Part shown: piece after piece, positions 25,707 to 33,437 of the stretch
How the letters are laid out: every line of letters starts with the position of its first letter
Position numbering within the stretch: position 1 is the stretch's first letter
From: AC-43 sp963728855
Lineage (GTDB): Bacteria; Actinomycetota; Actinomycetes; Mycobacteriales; Micromonosporaceae
Length of the DNA stretch: 64,000 nucleotides
Direction: 5' to 3'
Assembly (NCBI GenBank): GCA_963728855.1
Contig: CAVSLN010000012.1
Location: forward strand, 62,001 to 126,000
The notes under the pieces: generated by a model
Databases searched by the model: none
Told to the model about the DNA's origin: nothing
Seen by the model: the letters and a program-made list of their open reading frames with translations, nothing else
Made by a program: the position numbers and the translations under genes

Positions 25707-27392
25707 CAGGGCTGAGCGCAAAGTCGTTTCGGCTGTTCATGGTGCGTTTTTCGGGGATGCTGGCAGGCCGAGGAGCCGGAAGAGTAGGCGTGGGTCGTTT
25801 CTGATGCGTCGGATGGTGGCGGCTATTTTGGTGTAGCCGGCTTGGCGGATCAGCCCGATCACGAGGTTACGGATCGTGGCCATGACCCGGGGGCGGGAGC
25901 CGGTCCGAACCCGGGAGGCATCCTCACGGAACGTGACGTCCCGCACCCAATGGATCTTGTTTTCGATGGCCCAATGGCAGCGGACGTAGGTGGCCAGGTG
26001 CACCGGCGCGGCTTCGCGATCGGACAGGCTGGTCACGCCGAGGACGGCCACTGCGGTGTGGACCTGCACCTTGCGGTACTTGCGGCTTCGTTTGGTGCGT
26101 TTGCGGACGGTGCGGGTGGTGTACCGCTCGATCAAGAACACTTGCGCGGCGTGCGGGAAGCCCAGGTCCGGTGGTGCGGGTAGGACCCGGATGGTGCGTC
26201 GTTCCCGACGCCCGTGCCCGGTGTCTGTAGTGGTGTGGGCGACCGGGACGGCGGCCCAGTCCAGGGCATCCAGGCGGGCGAACAACCCCGGAGTGTTCTC
26301 CTTGACAATCATCACGTAGTGGGCGAGCAGTTGTTCGGTGATGAACGTGGCGTGGGAGCGCACGGTATGCCCGGCGTCCATGGTGAACACCCACCCGCCG
26401 GCGGGCAGGCCGGCAAGCAGTGGCTGGAACTCGGGCACTTCGTTGGTCTTGGCGCCGACCAGACGTTCAGCGATCACCGTGGTGTTCTGGTGGGTGGCGG
26501 CGGCCAGCAGATACGGGATGAGCCCGTCGTCGCCGACCGCGCCGCGCATCGCCTTGCCGTCGACCGCGATCGCCGGCAGCAGCACCGGCCCGCCGATGGG
26601 GGCACCGACCGGGGACACACCGGCGCGGGCGGCCAGGAAGGCCCCCAACTGGTCGGCCAGCCCTTGGGCACCCAACGCGTCGAAGACCCGCTCGATGGTG
26701 TCCGGGTGCGGGGGGCGAGGACACCCGCGGCGGTCGCGCCAGCAGCCCATCGCGGCCAGAAGATCCGCTGGTGCCGCGGCGACCCAGGTAGTGATCTCGG
26801 TCAGGGCCACCGCACCGGACAGCACCGCCGCGGTGCACAACCCCAAGATCGTGGGCAGCGTATGGCGGATTCCCCGCCGATCCCGCGGATCGGGCACCCC
26901 GGCGAAACACTCCAGCAGCCTGCCCCCGCTGGCCTGGTGCAGCGCCGCGGCCCGACCCACCAGCACCGCCACCGCGGTATCCGCCGTGGTGGGCACCGAC
27001 ACGCCAGCAGACGGCGGTGCACCGCAGACGACGGCGGGCATGCAAGACTGACCGGGCAACGGGGCTCCTCGTAGGCAGGATTCTTGGTCGAACCCCGGTT
27101 ACTAGCCCAGCCCCGTTGCCCCTACCCTCACCCCACGCCCACCGCCACCCAACCGTGATCACGTCGTGACCCACCCCGCGTGATCTATACCCACAGTGAG
27201 CGCGACGTGGGCGGCAGTCCCTTCCGGGACACCCTAACCCGACCCTCAAGCGGCTACCGTGAGTGACACAGACCGACGACGGGTCCCCAGCCCGACCAAT
27301 CCAAAGCGTCACCACAAGCCGGTAGGCGATAGTTCCTACCGCACCCTAAGCAACGCCCTTGACCTGCGCAAAAGACTTTGCGCCCAGCCCTG
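25707..27392. mobile_element. ISAs1-family insertion sequence with 10-bp target duplication
   Basis: The 1686-bp element is bounded by inverted repeats CAGGGCTGAGCGCAAAGTC (left) and the complement of CAGGGCTGGGCGCAAAGTC (right, 27374-27392), one mismatch in 19. GACGTGGTGC flanks both ends (25697-25706 and 27393-27402). It holds one transposase gene on the minus strand and about 350 bp of non-coding DNA (27042-27392) where I see no gene. The clean duplication suggests a recent insertion. Confidence 0.92.
25737..27041 (-). CDS. ISAs1 family DDE transposase
   Basis: The roughly 434-aa protein has the ISAs1 N-terminal region (FAGVPDPRDRRGIRHTLPTI, LSGAVALTEITTW). The DDE core is spread over AIAVDGKAMRGA (first Asp), VFTMDAGHTV (second Asp) and HWAIENKIHWVRDVTFREDA (Glu). 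Conserved Arg/Lys tails (RVMATIRNLVIGL) follow. ATG 27041 is taken as start; a TTG at 27059 is an alternative. It is intact, so the element may still be active. Confidence 0.93.
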   Translation of the reverse strand: MPAVVCGAPPSAGVSVPTTADTAVAVLVGRAAALHQASGGRLLECFAGVPDPRDRRGIRHTLPTILGLCTAAVLSGAVALTEITTWVAAAPADLLAAMGCWRDRRGCPRPPHPDTIERVFDALGAQGLADQLGAFLAARAGVSPVGAPIGGPVLLPAIAVDGKAMRGAVGDDGLIPYLLAAATHQNTTVIAERLVGAKTNEVPEFQPLLAGLPAGGWVFTMDAGHTVRSHATFITEQLLAHYVMIVKENTPGLFARLDALDWAAVPVAHTTTDTGHGRRERRTIRVLPAPPDLGFPHAAQVFLIERYTTRTVRKRTKRSRKYRKVQVHTAVAVLGVTSLSDREAAPVHLATYVRCHWAIENKIHWVRDVTFREDASRVRTGSRPRVMATIRNLVIGLIRQAGYTKIAATIRRIRNDPRLLFRLLGLPASPKNAP

Positions 27393-27526
27393 GACGTGGT
27401 GCCGGTCGCCGGCTACCGGCGCTATGCCGACATCCTCAACGACGCAACGCGTGAGCTACCGGTGGTCGATGTCAATGACTCGATCCAGATGACCCCCGGT
27501 CAGGAGCACCGGTCCGGACGGCGCCG

Positions 27527-27790
27527 GTGGTTACCGTAACCGCGCAGCATCCGCATTGGTGTGCTCAGGGCAGGGTGTGCACGGCACGCGGCGCTGCTGG
27601 CGTCCATCGAAGCGCCCCGGTCATCGTCGACCCGGCCGTACGGATCCGCGCGAACCTATACGCGGTAGCCGCTGCCCCGGATGTCGTCCTGGTGGAGTTC
27701 TCTTGCGGGGAAACAGTTCTGGCGCCCCGGGTCGCCTACGGTCTCGGCCGGGTGCTCGTGTCGCTGGGCCGAGCTGGGGGTGCCCCGTGA
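27527..27790 (+). CDS. Hypothetical protein of the XRE/DUF397 locus
   Basis: The 87-aa product begins with a Cys/His-containing region (HPHWCAQGRVCTARGAAGVH) and continues into a hydrophobic beta-rich part (ANLYAVAAAPDVVLVEFSCG). It overlaps the IS-split gene before it by 13 nt and the next gene by 4 nt, so all three were probably one operon diverging from the regulator. The function is unknown. The insertion upstream is likely to reduce its expression. Confidence 0.65.
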   Translation: MVTVTAQHPHWCAQGRVCTARGAAGVHRSAPVIVDPAVRIRANLYAVAAAPDVVLVEFSCGETVLAPRVAYGLGRVLVSLGRAGGAP

Positions 27791-28050
27791 ACCTGAACCT
27801 GGATCCGGCCACGACTGTGCCGAACGTTCGAGCGTCGATGTATGCCGTCGATTCGCCGTGCTGCCATCGTCGCGTCCTGGTGGAGGGTTGGGAGATAGAG
27901 TACGCGAAGTGGTGGAACGACGGCCGGGTGTATCTCCGGTGCGGCTCGATCCTGGACGCCCCCGGATGGCGTCGGACGCGCGACCACAGGGAGGGCTGCG
28001 GTGAGCCGTTCATCGTGCACGTGACCGACATCAAGATTAGGCACAGCTAG
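27787..28050 (+). CDS. Hypothetical Cys-rich small protein
   Basis: The 87-aa product from GTG 27787 contains paired cysteines (SPCCHRR), an aromatic stretch (EIEYAKWWNDGRVYLRCGS) and a late Cys (HREGCGEPF), a layout consistent with a small zinc-binding fold. It is translationally coupled to the gene before. I do not recognise a named family. Confidence 0.6.
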   Translation: MNLNLDPATTVPNVRASMYAVDSPCCHRRVLVEGWEIEYAKWWNDGRVYLRCGSILDAPGWRRTRDHREGCGEPFIVHVTDIKIRHS

Positions 28051-28082
28051 GGACCACGACCGTTCCGACCCGGTAACGCGAT

Positions 28083-28110
28083 GTATCGACGCATACGAAG
28101 CCGTATCGAC
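28083..28110. promoter_or_regulatory. Direct repeat GTATCGAC, two copies 20 bp apart, upstream of malate synthase
   Basis: GTATCGAC occurs at 28083-28090 and 28103-28110, exactly two helical turns apart, about 52-79 bp before the malate synthase ATG. A TATAGT-like box lies near 28149-28154, so the repeats would sit just upstream of the promoter. They are candidates for an activator or repressor site. Confidence 0.4.
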
Positions 28111-28161
28111 CGGGTGCGAGACTTCTCCACCCTTTGAGCGACCAGCGATATAGTCGCGGCC

Positions 28162-29787
28162 ATGGCAGCTTCCGCTGACGTCGAGGTCACCGGGGCCCGG
28201 CGCGACCGGTACGACGACGTGCTCGCCCAGCCCGCGCTGGCCTTCCTGGCCGAGCTGCACCGCGCCTTCGACGCCCGGCGGCGGGAGCTGCTGGCCCGGC
28301 GCGAGGAGCGGGAGGCGGCGCTGGCCGCCGGGGCCACGTTCGACTTCCTGGACGAGACCAAGGACGTGCGCGAGGGCGTCTGGCGGGTGGCCGACCCGGC
28401 GCCGGGCCTGGTCGACCGGCGGGTCGAGATCACCGGGCCGACCGACGCCAAGATGACCATCAACGCGCTCAGCTCGGGGGCCAAGGTGTGGCTGGCCGAC
28501 CACGAGGACGCCAACACCCCGTTGTGGGACAACGTGATCCAGGGCCAGCTCAACCTCCGCGACGCGATCGAGCGCCGGCTCGCGTTCACCTCGCCGGAGG
28601 GCAAGCGGTACGAGCTTCCCGGCGGCCCCCTCGCCACGATCGTGATGCGGCCACGGGGCTGGCACCTGCCGGAGAAGCACATCCTCGTCGACGGCGAGTT
28701 GACCTCCGGCAGCCTCGTCGACTTCGGCCTGTACGTCTTCCACTGCGCCGGCCCGCTGCTGGAGCGCGGCGCCGGGCCGTACTTCTACCTGCCCAAGATG
28801 GAGAGCCATCTCGAGGCGCGGCTGTGGAACGACGTCTTCGTGCTCGCCCAGGAGCGGCTCGGGCTGCCGCGCGGCACCATCCGGGCCACCGTGCTCATCG
28901 AGACGCTCCCCGCCGCGTTCGAGATGGAGGAGATCCTCTACGAGCTGCGCGAGCACTCGGCCGGGCTCAACGCCGGCCGCTGGGACTACATGTTCAGCAT
29001 CGTCAAGAAGTTCCGGAACCGCGGCGCCGACTTCCTGCTGCCGGACCGCAACTCGGTGACGATGACCGTACCGTTCATGCGCGCGTACACCGAGCTGCTC
29101 GTGCGTACCTGCCACAAGCGCGGCGCGCACGCGATCGGCGGGATGGCCGCGTTCATCCCGAGCCGGCGCGACCCGCGGGTCAACGAGACCGCGCTGGCGA
29201 AGGTACGCGACGACAAGACGCGCGAGGCGAACGACGGGTTCGACGGCTCCTGGGTCGCCCACCCCGACCTCGTACCGGTGTGCCGCGAGGTGTTCGACGG
29301 CGTACTCGGGGACCGGCCCAACCAGCTCGACCGCACCCGGGACGAGGTCCGGGTCACCGCCGAACAGCTCCTGGCGATCAAGGACACCCCGGGCGGGCAG
29401 ACCGAGGCCGGGCTGCGCAACGCGGTCAGCGTGGGCGTGCAGTACCTGGCCGCGTGGCTGCGCGGCACCGGCGCCGTGGCCATCTTCAACCTCATGGAGG
29501 ACGCCGCCACCGCGGAGATCTCGCGTTCGCAGGTCTGGCAGTGGCTGCACAACGACGTGACCCTGGCCGACACCGGGGAACGGGTTACCCGTGCGCTCGT
29601 CGAGCGGCTCACCGACGAGGAGGTCGCCAAGCTGCCCGGCGACCCGTCCGACTACGCCGACGCCCGCGCGCTGTTCATGGAGGTCGCCGTGCCCGGCGTA
29701 GCTTGCGAAGTCGGCCCCAGTCAGCGCTCGTCAGCCGACGACTTCGTCGACTTCCTCACCCTGCCGGCTTACGAACGAATGCCATGA
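28162..29787 (+). CDS. aceB: Malate synthase A
   Basis: The 541-aa enzyme condenses glyoxylate with acetyl-CoA. Recognisable parts are the glyoxylate/Mg region (WLADHEDANTPLWDN, IVMRPRGWHLPEKHI), YFYLPKMESHLEARLW, IRATVLIETLPAAFEMEEIL, the GRWDYMFSIVKKFR stretch and DFLTLPAYERM at the C-terminus. A Pro-Gly-Val-Ala to Ser-Ser-Ala segment (nt about 29691-29735) just before ADDFVDF is extra relative to relatives known to me. The stop overlaps the glcD start (ATGA), linking glyoxylate use with its production. Confidence 0.95.
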   Translation: MAASADVEVTGARRDRYDDVLAQPALAFLAELHRAFDARRRELLARREEREAALAAGATFDFLDETKDVREGVWRVADPAPGLVDRRVEITGPTDAKMTINALSSGAKVWLADHEDANTPLWDNVIQGQLNLRDAIERRLAFTSPEGKRYELPGGPLATIVMRPRGWHLPEKHILVDGELTSGSLVDFGLYVFHCAGPLLERGAGPYFYLPKMESHLEARLWNDVFVLAQERLGLPRGTIRATVLIETLPAAFEMEEILYELREHSAGLNAGRWDYMFSIVKKFRNRGADFLLPDRNSVTMTVPFMRAYTELLVRTCHKRGAHAIGGMAAFIPSRRDPRVNETALAKVRDDKTREANDGFDGSWVAHPDLVPVCREVFDGVLGDRPNQLDRTRDEVRVTAEQLLAIKDTPGGQTEAGLRNAVSVGVQYLAAWLRGTGAVAIFNLMEDAATAEISRSQVWQWLHNDVTLADTGERVTRALVERLTDEEVAKLPGDPSDYADARALFMEVAVPGVACEVGPSQRSSADDFVDFLTLPAYERMP

Positions 29788-31247
29788 CTGTTGATGCCGT
29801 CGCCACGCGGCTGCGGGCGATTCTGAAGCCCGGGCAGGTGATCAGCGACCGGCAGGAGCTGCGCACGTACGAGTGCGACGGGCTGGCGCACTACAAGGTG
29901 ACGCCCGCTCTGGCCGTCCTGCCGCACAGCGCCGAAGAGTGTGCGGCGATCGTGAAAGCGTGCGTCGACCAGGGGGTACCGTACGTCGCGCGCGGCTCCG
30001 GTACCGGCCTGTCCGGCGGGGCCCTGCCGCGCGCCGACGGCGTGCTCGTGGTGACCTCCCAGCTGCGCCAGATCATCGAGGTCTCGCCGGAGGACGAGCG
30101 CGCGGTCGTGCAGCCCGGCGTCATCAACCTCCACGTGACGAAGGCCGCCGCGCCGTACGGGTACTACTACGCGCCCGACCCGTCCAGCCAACAGGTCTGC
30201 TCGATCGGCGGCAACGTCGCGGAGAACTCGGGTGGCGCGCACTGCCTCAAGTACGGGTTCACCACCCACCATGTCACCGGCGTGCAGATCGTGTCCCCGG
30301 ACGGGGAGCTGGTACGGCTCGGCGGGCGGGCACCGGACGCTCCCGGGTACGACCTGCTCGGCGCGTTCGTCGGCGCGGAGGGCACGCTCGGCATCGCCAC
30401 CGAGGTGACCGTACGGCTGACCCGGCTGCCGCAGGCCGTACGCACCCTGCTGGCCGCGTTCGGTACCACCGACGAGGCGGGTACGGCGGTGTCCGCCATC
30501 ATCGGCGCCGGGGTGGTACCGGCCGCCATCGAGATGATGGACGCGCTCGCCATCGAGGCCGCCGAGGCGGCTGTCCACTGTGGATACCCGGCCGGTGCCG
30601 GTGCCGTACTCATCGTCGAGCTGGATGGGCCGGCCGCCGATGTCGAGGCGCAGTTCCTTGAGGTTGAACGGTTCTGCCACGAGCGCGGCGCGTTCGAGAT
30701 CCGGGTCGCGGCCGACGACACCGAGCGCGCGCTGTTCTGGAAGGGCCGCAAGTCGGCGTTCGCCGCGGTGGGCCGGATCAGCCGCGACTACCTCGTGCAG
30801 GACGGTGTCGTACCGCGTACCGCGCTGCCCGAGGTGCTGCGCCGCATCGGCGACATCGCGGCGACGTACGGCGTACGGGTCGCCAACGTGTTCCATGCCG
30901 GCGACGGCAACCTGCACCCGTTGGTACTGTTCGACGACGCGGTACCGGGCCAGGCCGAGCGGGCCGAGGAGGCATCGGCGGCGATCCTCGACCTCTGCCT
31001 GGAATACGGCGGCTCGATCACCGGCGAGCACGGCGTGGGCATCGACAAGGCCACCTACATGCCGCGCATGTTCACCGATGCCGACCTGGACACCATGCAG
31101 TTGCTGCGCTGCGCGTTCGACCCGAGGAGCCTGGCCAACCCGGGCAAGGTCTTCCCGACCCCACGGCTGTGCGGCGAGGTGCCGGGTCGCCGCAAGGCCG
31201 GCGAGCTGCATCCCTTGCAGGAGGCTGGCGTCGCGGAGGTGTTCTAG
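29784..31247 (+). CDS. glcD: Glycolate oxidase subunit GlcD (FAD-linked oxidase)
   Basis: The 487-aa flavoprotein oxidises glycolate (or D-lactate-like acids) to glyoxylate. It has a PCMH FAD domain (YVARGSGTGLSGGALP, SIGGNVAENSGGAHCLKYG, GAEGTLGIATEVTV) and the C-terminal FAD-oxidase domain (NVFHAGDGNLHPLVLFD, GSITGEHGVGIDK, DPRSLANPGKVFP). It overlaps aceB. Its usual partners glcE and glcF lie 3 kb downstream behind an accessory block. Confidence 0.92.
   Translation: MTVDAVATRLRAILKPGQVISDRQELRTYECDGLAHYKVTPALAVLPHSAEECAAIVKACVDQGVPYVARGSGTGLSGGALPRADGVLVVTSQLRQIIEVSPEDERAVVQPGVINLHVTKAAAPYGYYYAPDPSSQQVCSIGGNVAENSGGAHCLKYGFTTHHVTGVQIVSPDGELVRLGGRAPDAPGYDLLGAFVGAEGTLGIATEVTVRLTRLPQAVRTLLAAFGTTDEAGTAVSAIIGAGVVPAAIEMMDALAIEAAEAAVHCGYPAGAGAVLIVELDGPAADVEAQFLEVERFCHERGAFEIRVAADDTERALFWKGRKSAFAAVGRISRDYLVQDGVVPRTALPEVLRRIGDIAATYGVRVANVFHAGDGNLHPLVLFDDAVPGQAERAEEASAAILDLCLEYGGSITGEHGVGIDKATYMPRMFTDADLDTMQLLRCAFDPRSLANPGKVFPTPRLCGEVPGRRKAGELHPLQEAGVAEVF
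30572..30584. repeat. Palindrome variant TGTCCACTGTGGA
   Basis: Within glcD, coding Val-His-Cys-Gly. Confidence 0.65.
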
Positions 31248-31338
31248 CCGACGGCGCCAGACCTCCCCCACGTACCCCCTACAACCGCCCTCGGCGGCCA
31301 GCTTCGCCCACCACTCCGGCGTGGCAATGGCTTGCGGG

Positions 31339-31621
31339 TCAACCTTCATGGTCGGCCGGGGTTGCTGCGCCGAACCAACCGCCCGGCTGCGTGGTGCCGG
31401 TGGTCAACGCACCGCCACGGATGCCGGCCGCACCTTCGCGCCGGCGCGGCAGCCGCCGTAGCGCACGAACGTCGCCCCGGCTACCTGCCGCCCCGTGCAG
31501 GCTCCACTTCCCCACAGGTGGCGCACACGCCGTTTGGCCGTACCGCCAAGTGGCGCTCCAGCTCGGCTTGGGCGTGGTCGAGTTCATCAAGGGCGGCGCT
31601 GCCGAGATAGGTAGTCGCCAC
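31339..31621 (-). pseudogene. Small accessory gene with frame breaks (CxxC protein)
   Basis: From GTG 31621 the frame reads ATTYLGSAALDELDHAQAEL, then CATCGEVEPARGG, and stops at 31481. Downstream, LRRLPRRREGAAGIRGGALT and GWFGAATPADHEG in another frame (stop 31339) look like the natural end, with a FVRYGG piece in the third frame. Two indels would restore one protein of about 93 aa. Its stop overlaps a further start at 31349 (KVDPQAIATPEWWAKLAAEG), which is the truncated last member of the row. Confidence 0.5.
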
Positions 31622-31627
31622 GGCCCA

Positions 31628-31868
31628 TTACCCCCGCGCCTCTGGCTGGATACGCACCCCACCAAGCCGCACCAGGGCGGGGCGTGGTTGGGCGGTCAGT
31701 TGCGACCCGTCCGGCCGCAGCGCAAAGCCGCGCAGGTGCAGCCACACGCTTGCCCTCGTGGTGTTCAGACCGGCCGAGTTCGGTAATCCGCAGGTGCAAG
31801 GAGCCGAGGCCGTACATGTAATCCGGCTCGGCAACGCGGATGACGTCGCCCGGCTTGAGCGCGGTCAT
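31628..31868 (-). pseudogene. Small accessory gene, frameshifted
   Basis: The 5' part from ATG 31868 reads TALKPGDVIRVAEPDYMYGL and GSLHLRITELG. The 3' part in another frame reads WLHLRGFALRPDGSQL and ALVRLGGVRIQPEARG, stopping at 31628. Together they form a plausible 79-aa protein with a single indel near 31750. The ATG overlaps the stop of the upstream 71-aa gene. The function is unknown. Confidence 0.6.
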
Positions 31869-32083
31869 CACGGCTTGCGGGCGACGTAGGGCTTCCACAC
31901 GGGTTCGGCAGCCATCGGCTTACCGGCAGCGGCCAAGCGGTCGTAAGCGGCCACCCAATCCGGGCAGCGGGCCACGCCGCAGACCTGGCAGTTGCTTGCG
32001 CCGTGCACCGAGCCGTGGGTGATGAGCACTTCGCGGTAGAAGGCCACCAGCTCGTCAGAGAGGTCTTGGGGTTCGTCGGTCAT
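31868..32083 (-). CDS. Small hypothetical Cys-containing protein
   Basis: The 71-aa product (EPQDLSDELVAFYREVLITH, then CQVCGVARCPDW) has a CxxC-x4-C pattern suited to metal binding. It overlaps the membrane peptide gene upstream (TCAT) and the frameshifted gene downstream, so the row on the minus strand behaves as an operon. The family is not recognised. Confidence 0.6.
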   Translation of the reverse strand: MTDEPQDLSDELVAFYREVLITHGSVHGASNCQVCGVARCPDWVAAYDRLAAAGKPMAAEPVWKPYVARKP

Positions 32084-32226
32084 CGCAGGGTGGCAATCCG
32101 GCCGACGCAGTACGGGCAGCTCTTGACGATGCCGTGCGTCTTACACCATCTGGTTTTGACCTTGAAACTCAGTAGCCCGGCCATGAAGCCCAGCACCAAC
32201 GCTGCCAGTACGGCACCGATGAACAC
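32080..32226 (-). CDS. 48-residue membrane protein with a zinc-ribbon-like tail
   Basis: From GTG 32226 with AAGGG about 10 nt upstream, the peptide has one transmembrane helix (IGAVLAALVLGFMAGLLS) and a cytoplasmic tail with C-x3-H and CPYC (RWCKTHGIVKSCPYCVGRI). It is the first gene of the minus-strand row. Function is unknown, but overlap with the next start and the ribosome site support translation. Confidence 0.6.
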   Translation of the reverse strand: MFIGAVLAALVLGFMAGLLSFKVKTRWCKTHGIVKSCPYCVGRIATLR

Positions 32227-32522
32227 CTGACACCACCCTTGGAAATCGGCCGCACTTACCGGCTGTGCGAGTCACCGTGCGCTTGGCTGACGCTAGAGCG
32301 ACAGTCGGGGCGGCCGGTACGCTGTTGCCGCAAGTTGCTTGAGGTCGGCCGGTTGCGCGCGGCTGCGCCGCCTGGCACACGGACACCCCACTACAGAGGG
32401 CGAGTGGGTCAGTGATCTACTTCTATGACTTTTGCCCTACCGCTTGACGTTGTTGCTTATCCGGCTCAAAGCTTGGTGCAGCCGATGCAACCCCAAGCAA
32501 GCCCGACGACAAGGAGACCATC
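32227..32522. promoter_or_regulatory. Divergent intergenic region of the accessory block
   Basis: These 296 bases separate the minus-strand small genes from the plus-strand cassette and should hold both promoters. The plus side has a TTGACG box near 32443 and an AAGGAG ribosome site at 32511-32516. I see no convincing gene inside; an 81-codon minus-strand frame has no homology or ribosome site. Confidence 0.4.
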
Positions 32523-32900
32523 GTGCGGCTACGGTTCCTGGGCAAAGACTCGACCCCCAGCAACTCCCCGACCCTGTACGCCAGCGACAACGACAGCTAC
32601 ATCGTGCAGGGGTGGGTAGTGACCGACCCCGCCGTACTGGCGCAGCTCGCCGTGAGCGACGCTGAGACGGTGGTGGAAGTACCGGCCAGGTTGCTCAGCT
32701 TCCTGGCCCTCGATGGGCTGGACGGTGACGTAACCCGTACCGTCCCGCCCATCGTGCAGGTGCTCCCAAGCGGCAACTACATCATCCAGGGCAAGCGTGT
32801 CGAAGACGGCGAAGCGCTCAGCCAGATGGTCATACCGGACTACGAAACCTGCGTGGAGGTGCCGAAGGCGGCCATGCAGGCGCTACTTGTTGGAGTGTAG
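32523..32900 (+). CDS. Hypothetical protein made of two tandem repeats (XRE/DUF6879 cassette)
   Basis: The 125-aa product has a duplicated unit of about 50 residues: SYIVQGWVVTDPAVLAQLAV with ETVVEVP, then NYIIQGKRVEDGEALSQMVI with ETCVEVP. AAGGAG at 32511-32516 supports GTG 32523. It is followed at once by a DUF6879 gene and an XRE gene. I know this three-gene arrangement from actinomycetes but not its role; the symmetric fold suggests a beta-rich binding protein. Confidence 0.7.
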   Translation: MRLRFLGKDSTPSNSPTLYASDNDSYIVQGWVVTDPAVLAQLAVSDAETVVEVPARLLSFLALDGLDGDVTRTVPPIVQVLPSGNYIIQGKRVEDGEALSQMVIPDYETCVEVPKAAMQALLVGV

Positions 32901-33437
32901 GTGGAACCAATTTCCGAAGCGCAGCGTGACAGCTATTTCACCGCCTACCGGCGGGAGGCGCTGCACCTCGAAATGCGCGACATCTACGCCACCGACATCG
33001 AACGCAGCCGGTTCCAAACCTGGCTGCGCGGCGAACCGCTCGACCCCGACGCCGAAGCTGAGTGGTGGCGGCCGTGGTTCGAGATGAGCGCCGCGAACCG
33101 GGCGGCGGGCAAGACGCTGCGGCGGCTGCGCATCATTTCCGAGCCGGTCACAAAATACATTTACTTCGAGTGGCTGGACGCCTTCAACCTCGTAAAGGCT
33201 GGCGAAGATGTCCGGTGGCTGCCGCGCCGCCGGACGTCAACGTTGTTACTGCCCGGCAATGACTTCTGGCTATTCGACGATGAAACGGTGGCCTTCACCC
33301 ACTTCTCAGGTGACGGCCATGTGCTCGACCACGAACGCACCACCGACCCCGACATTGTGCGGGCCTGCAATGCGGCGTTTGAAGCCGCCTGGACGCTTGC
33401 CACCCCGCACCACGAGTACAAGCCCACGCAGGCGTGA
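32901..33437 (+). CDS. DUF6879 family protein
   Basis: The 178-aa product carries the DUF6879 pattern: SRFQTWLRGEPL, WWRPWFEM, RRLRIISEPVTKYIYFEW, AGEDVRWLPRR, and the acidic LLPGNDFWLFDDETVAFTHF with a C-terminal helix. GTG 32901 directly follows the stop of the repeat protein, and its stop overlaps the XRE start (GTGA). A partner or effector role for the regulator is likely but unproven. Confidence 0.85.
   Translation: MEPISEAQRDSYFTAYRREALHLEMRDIYATDIERSRFQTWLRGEPLDPDAEAEWWRPWFEMSAANRAAGKTLRRLRIISEPVTKYIYFEWLDAFNLVKAGEDVRWLPRRRTSTLLLPGNDFWLFDDETVAFTHFSGDGHVLDHERTTDPDIVRACNAAFEAAWTLATPHHEYKPTQA

Larger units (their letters stand above)
25610..27539 (+). pseudogene. Small hypothetical gene split by the insertion sequence
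   Basis: The first part is 25610-25706 (starting MWWRRRTTAQPAQLTDYG). The frame continues across the element at 27403-27539 if the IS and one 10-bp duplicate are removed, giving a product of about 77 aa (second part VAGYRRYADILNDATRELPV) ending at TAA 27537-27539. The joined stop overlaps the next gene start, as expected for an operon. I do not recognise the family. Confidence 0.75.

Noticed and set aside
32141..32386. 81-codon minus-strand frame upstream of the small-gene row
   Set aside because: Composition is unstructured, it overlaps the membrane peptide gene in another frame, and no ribosome site or homology is visible.
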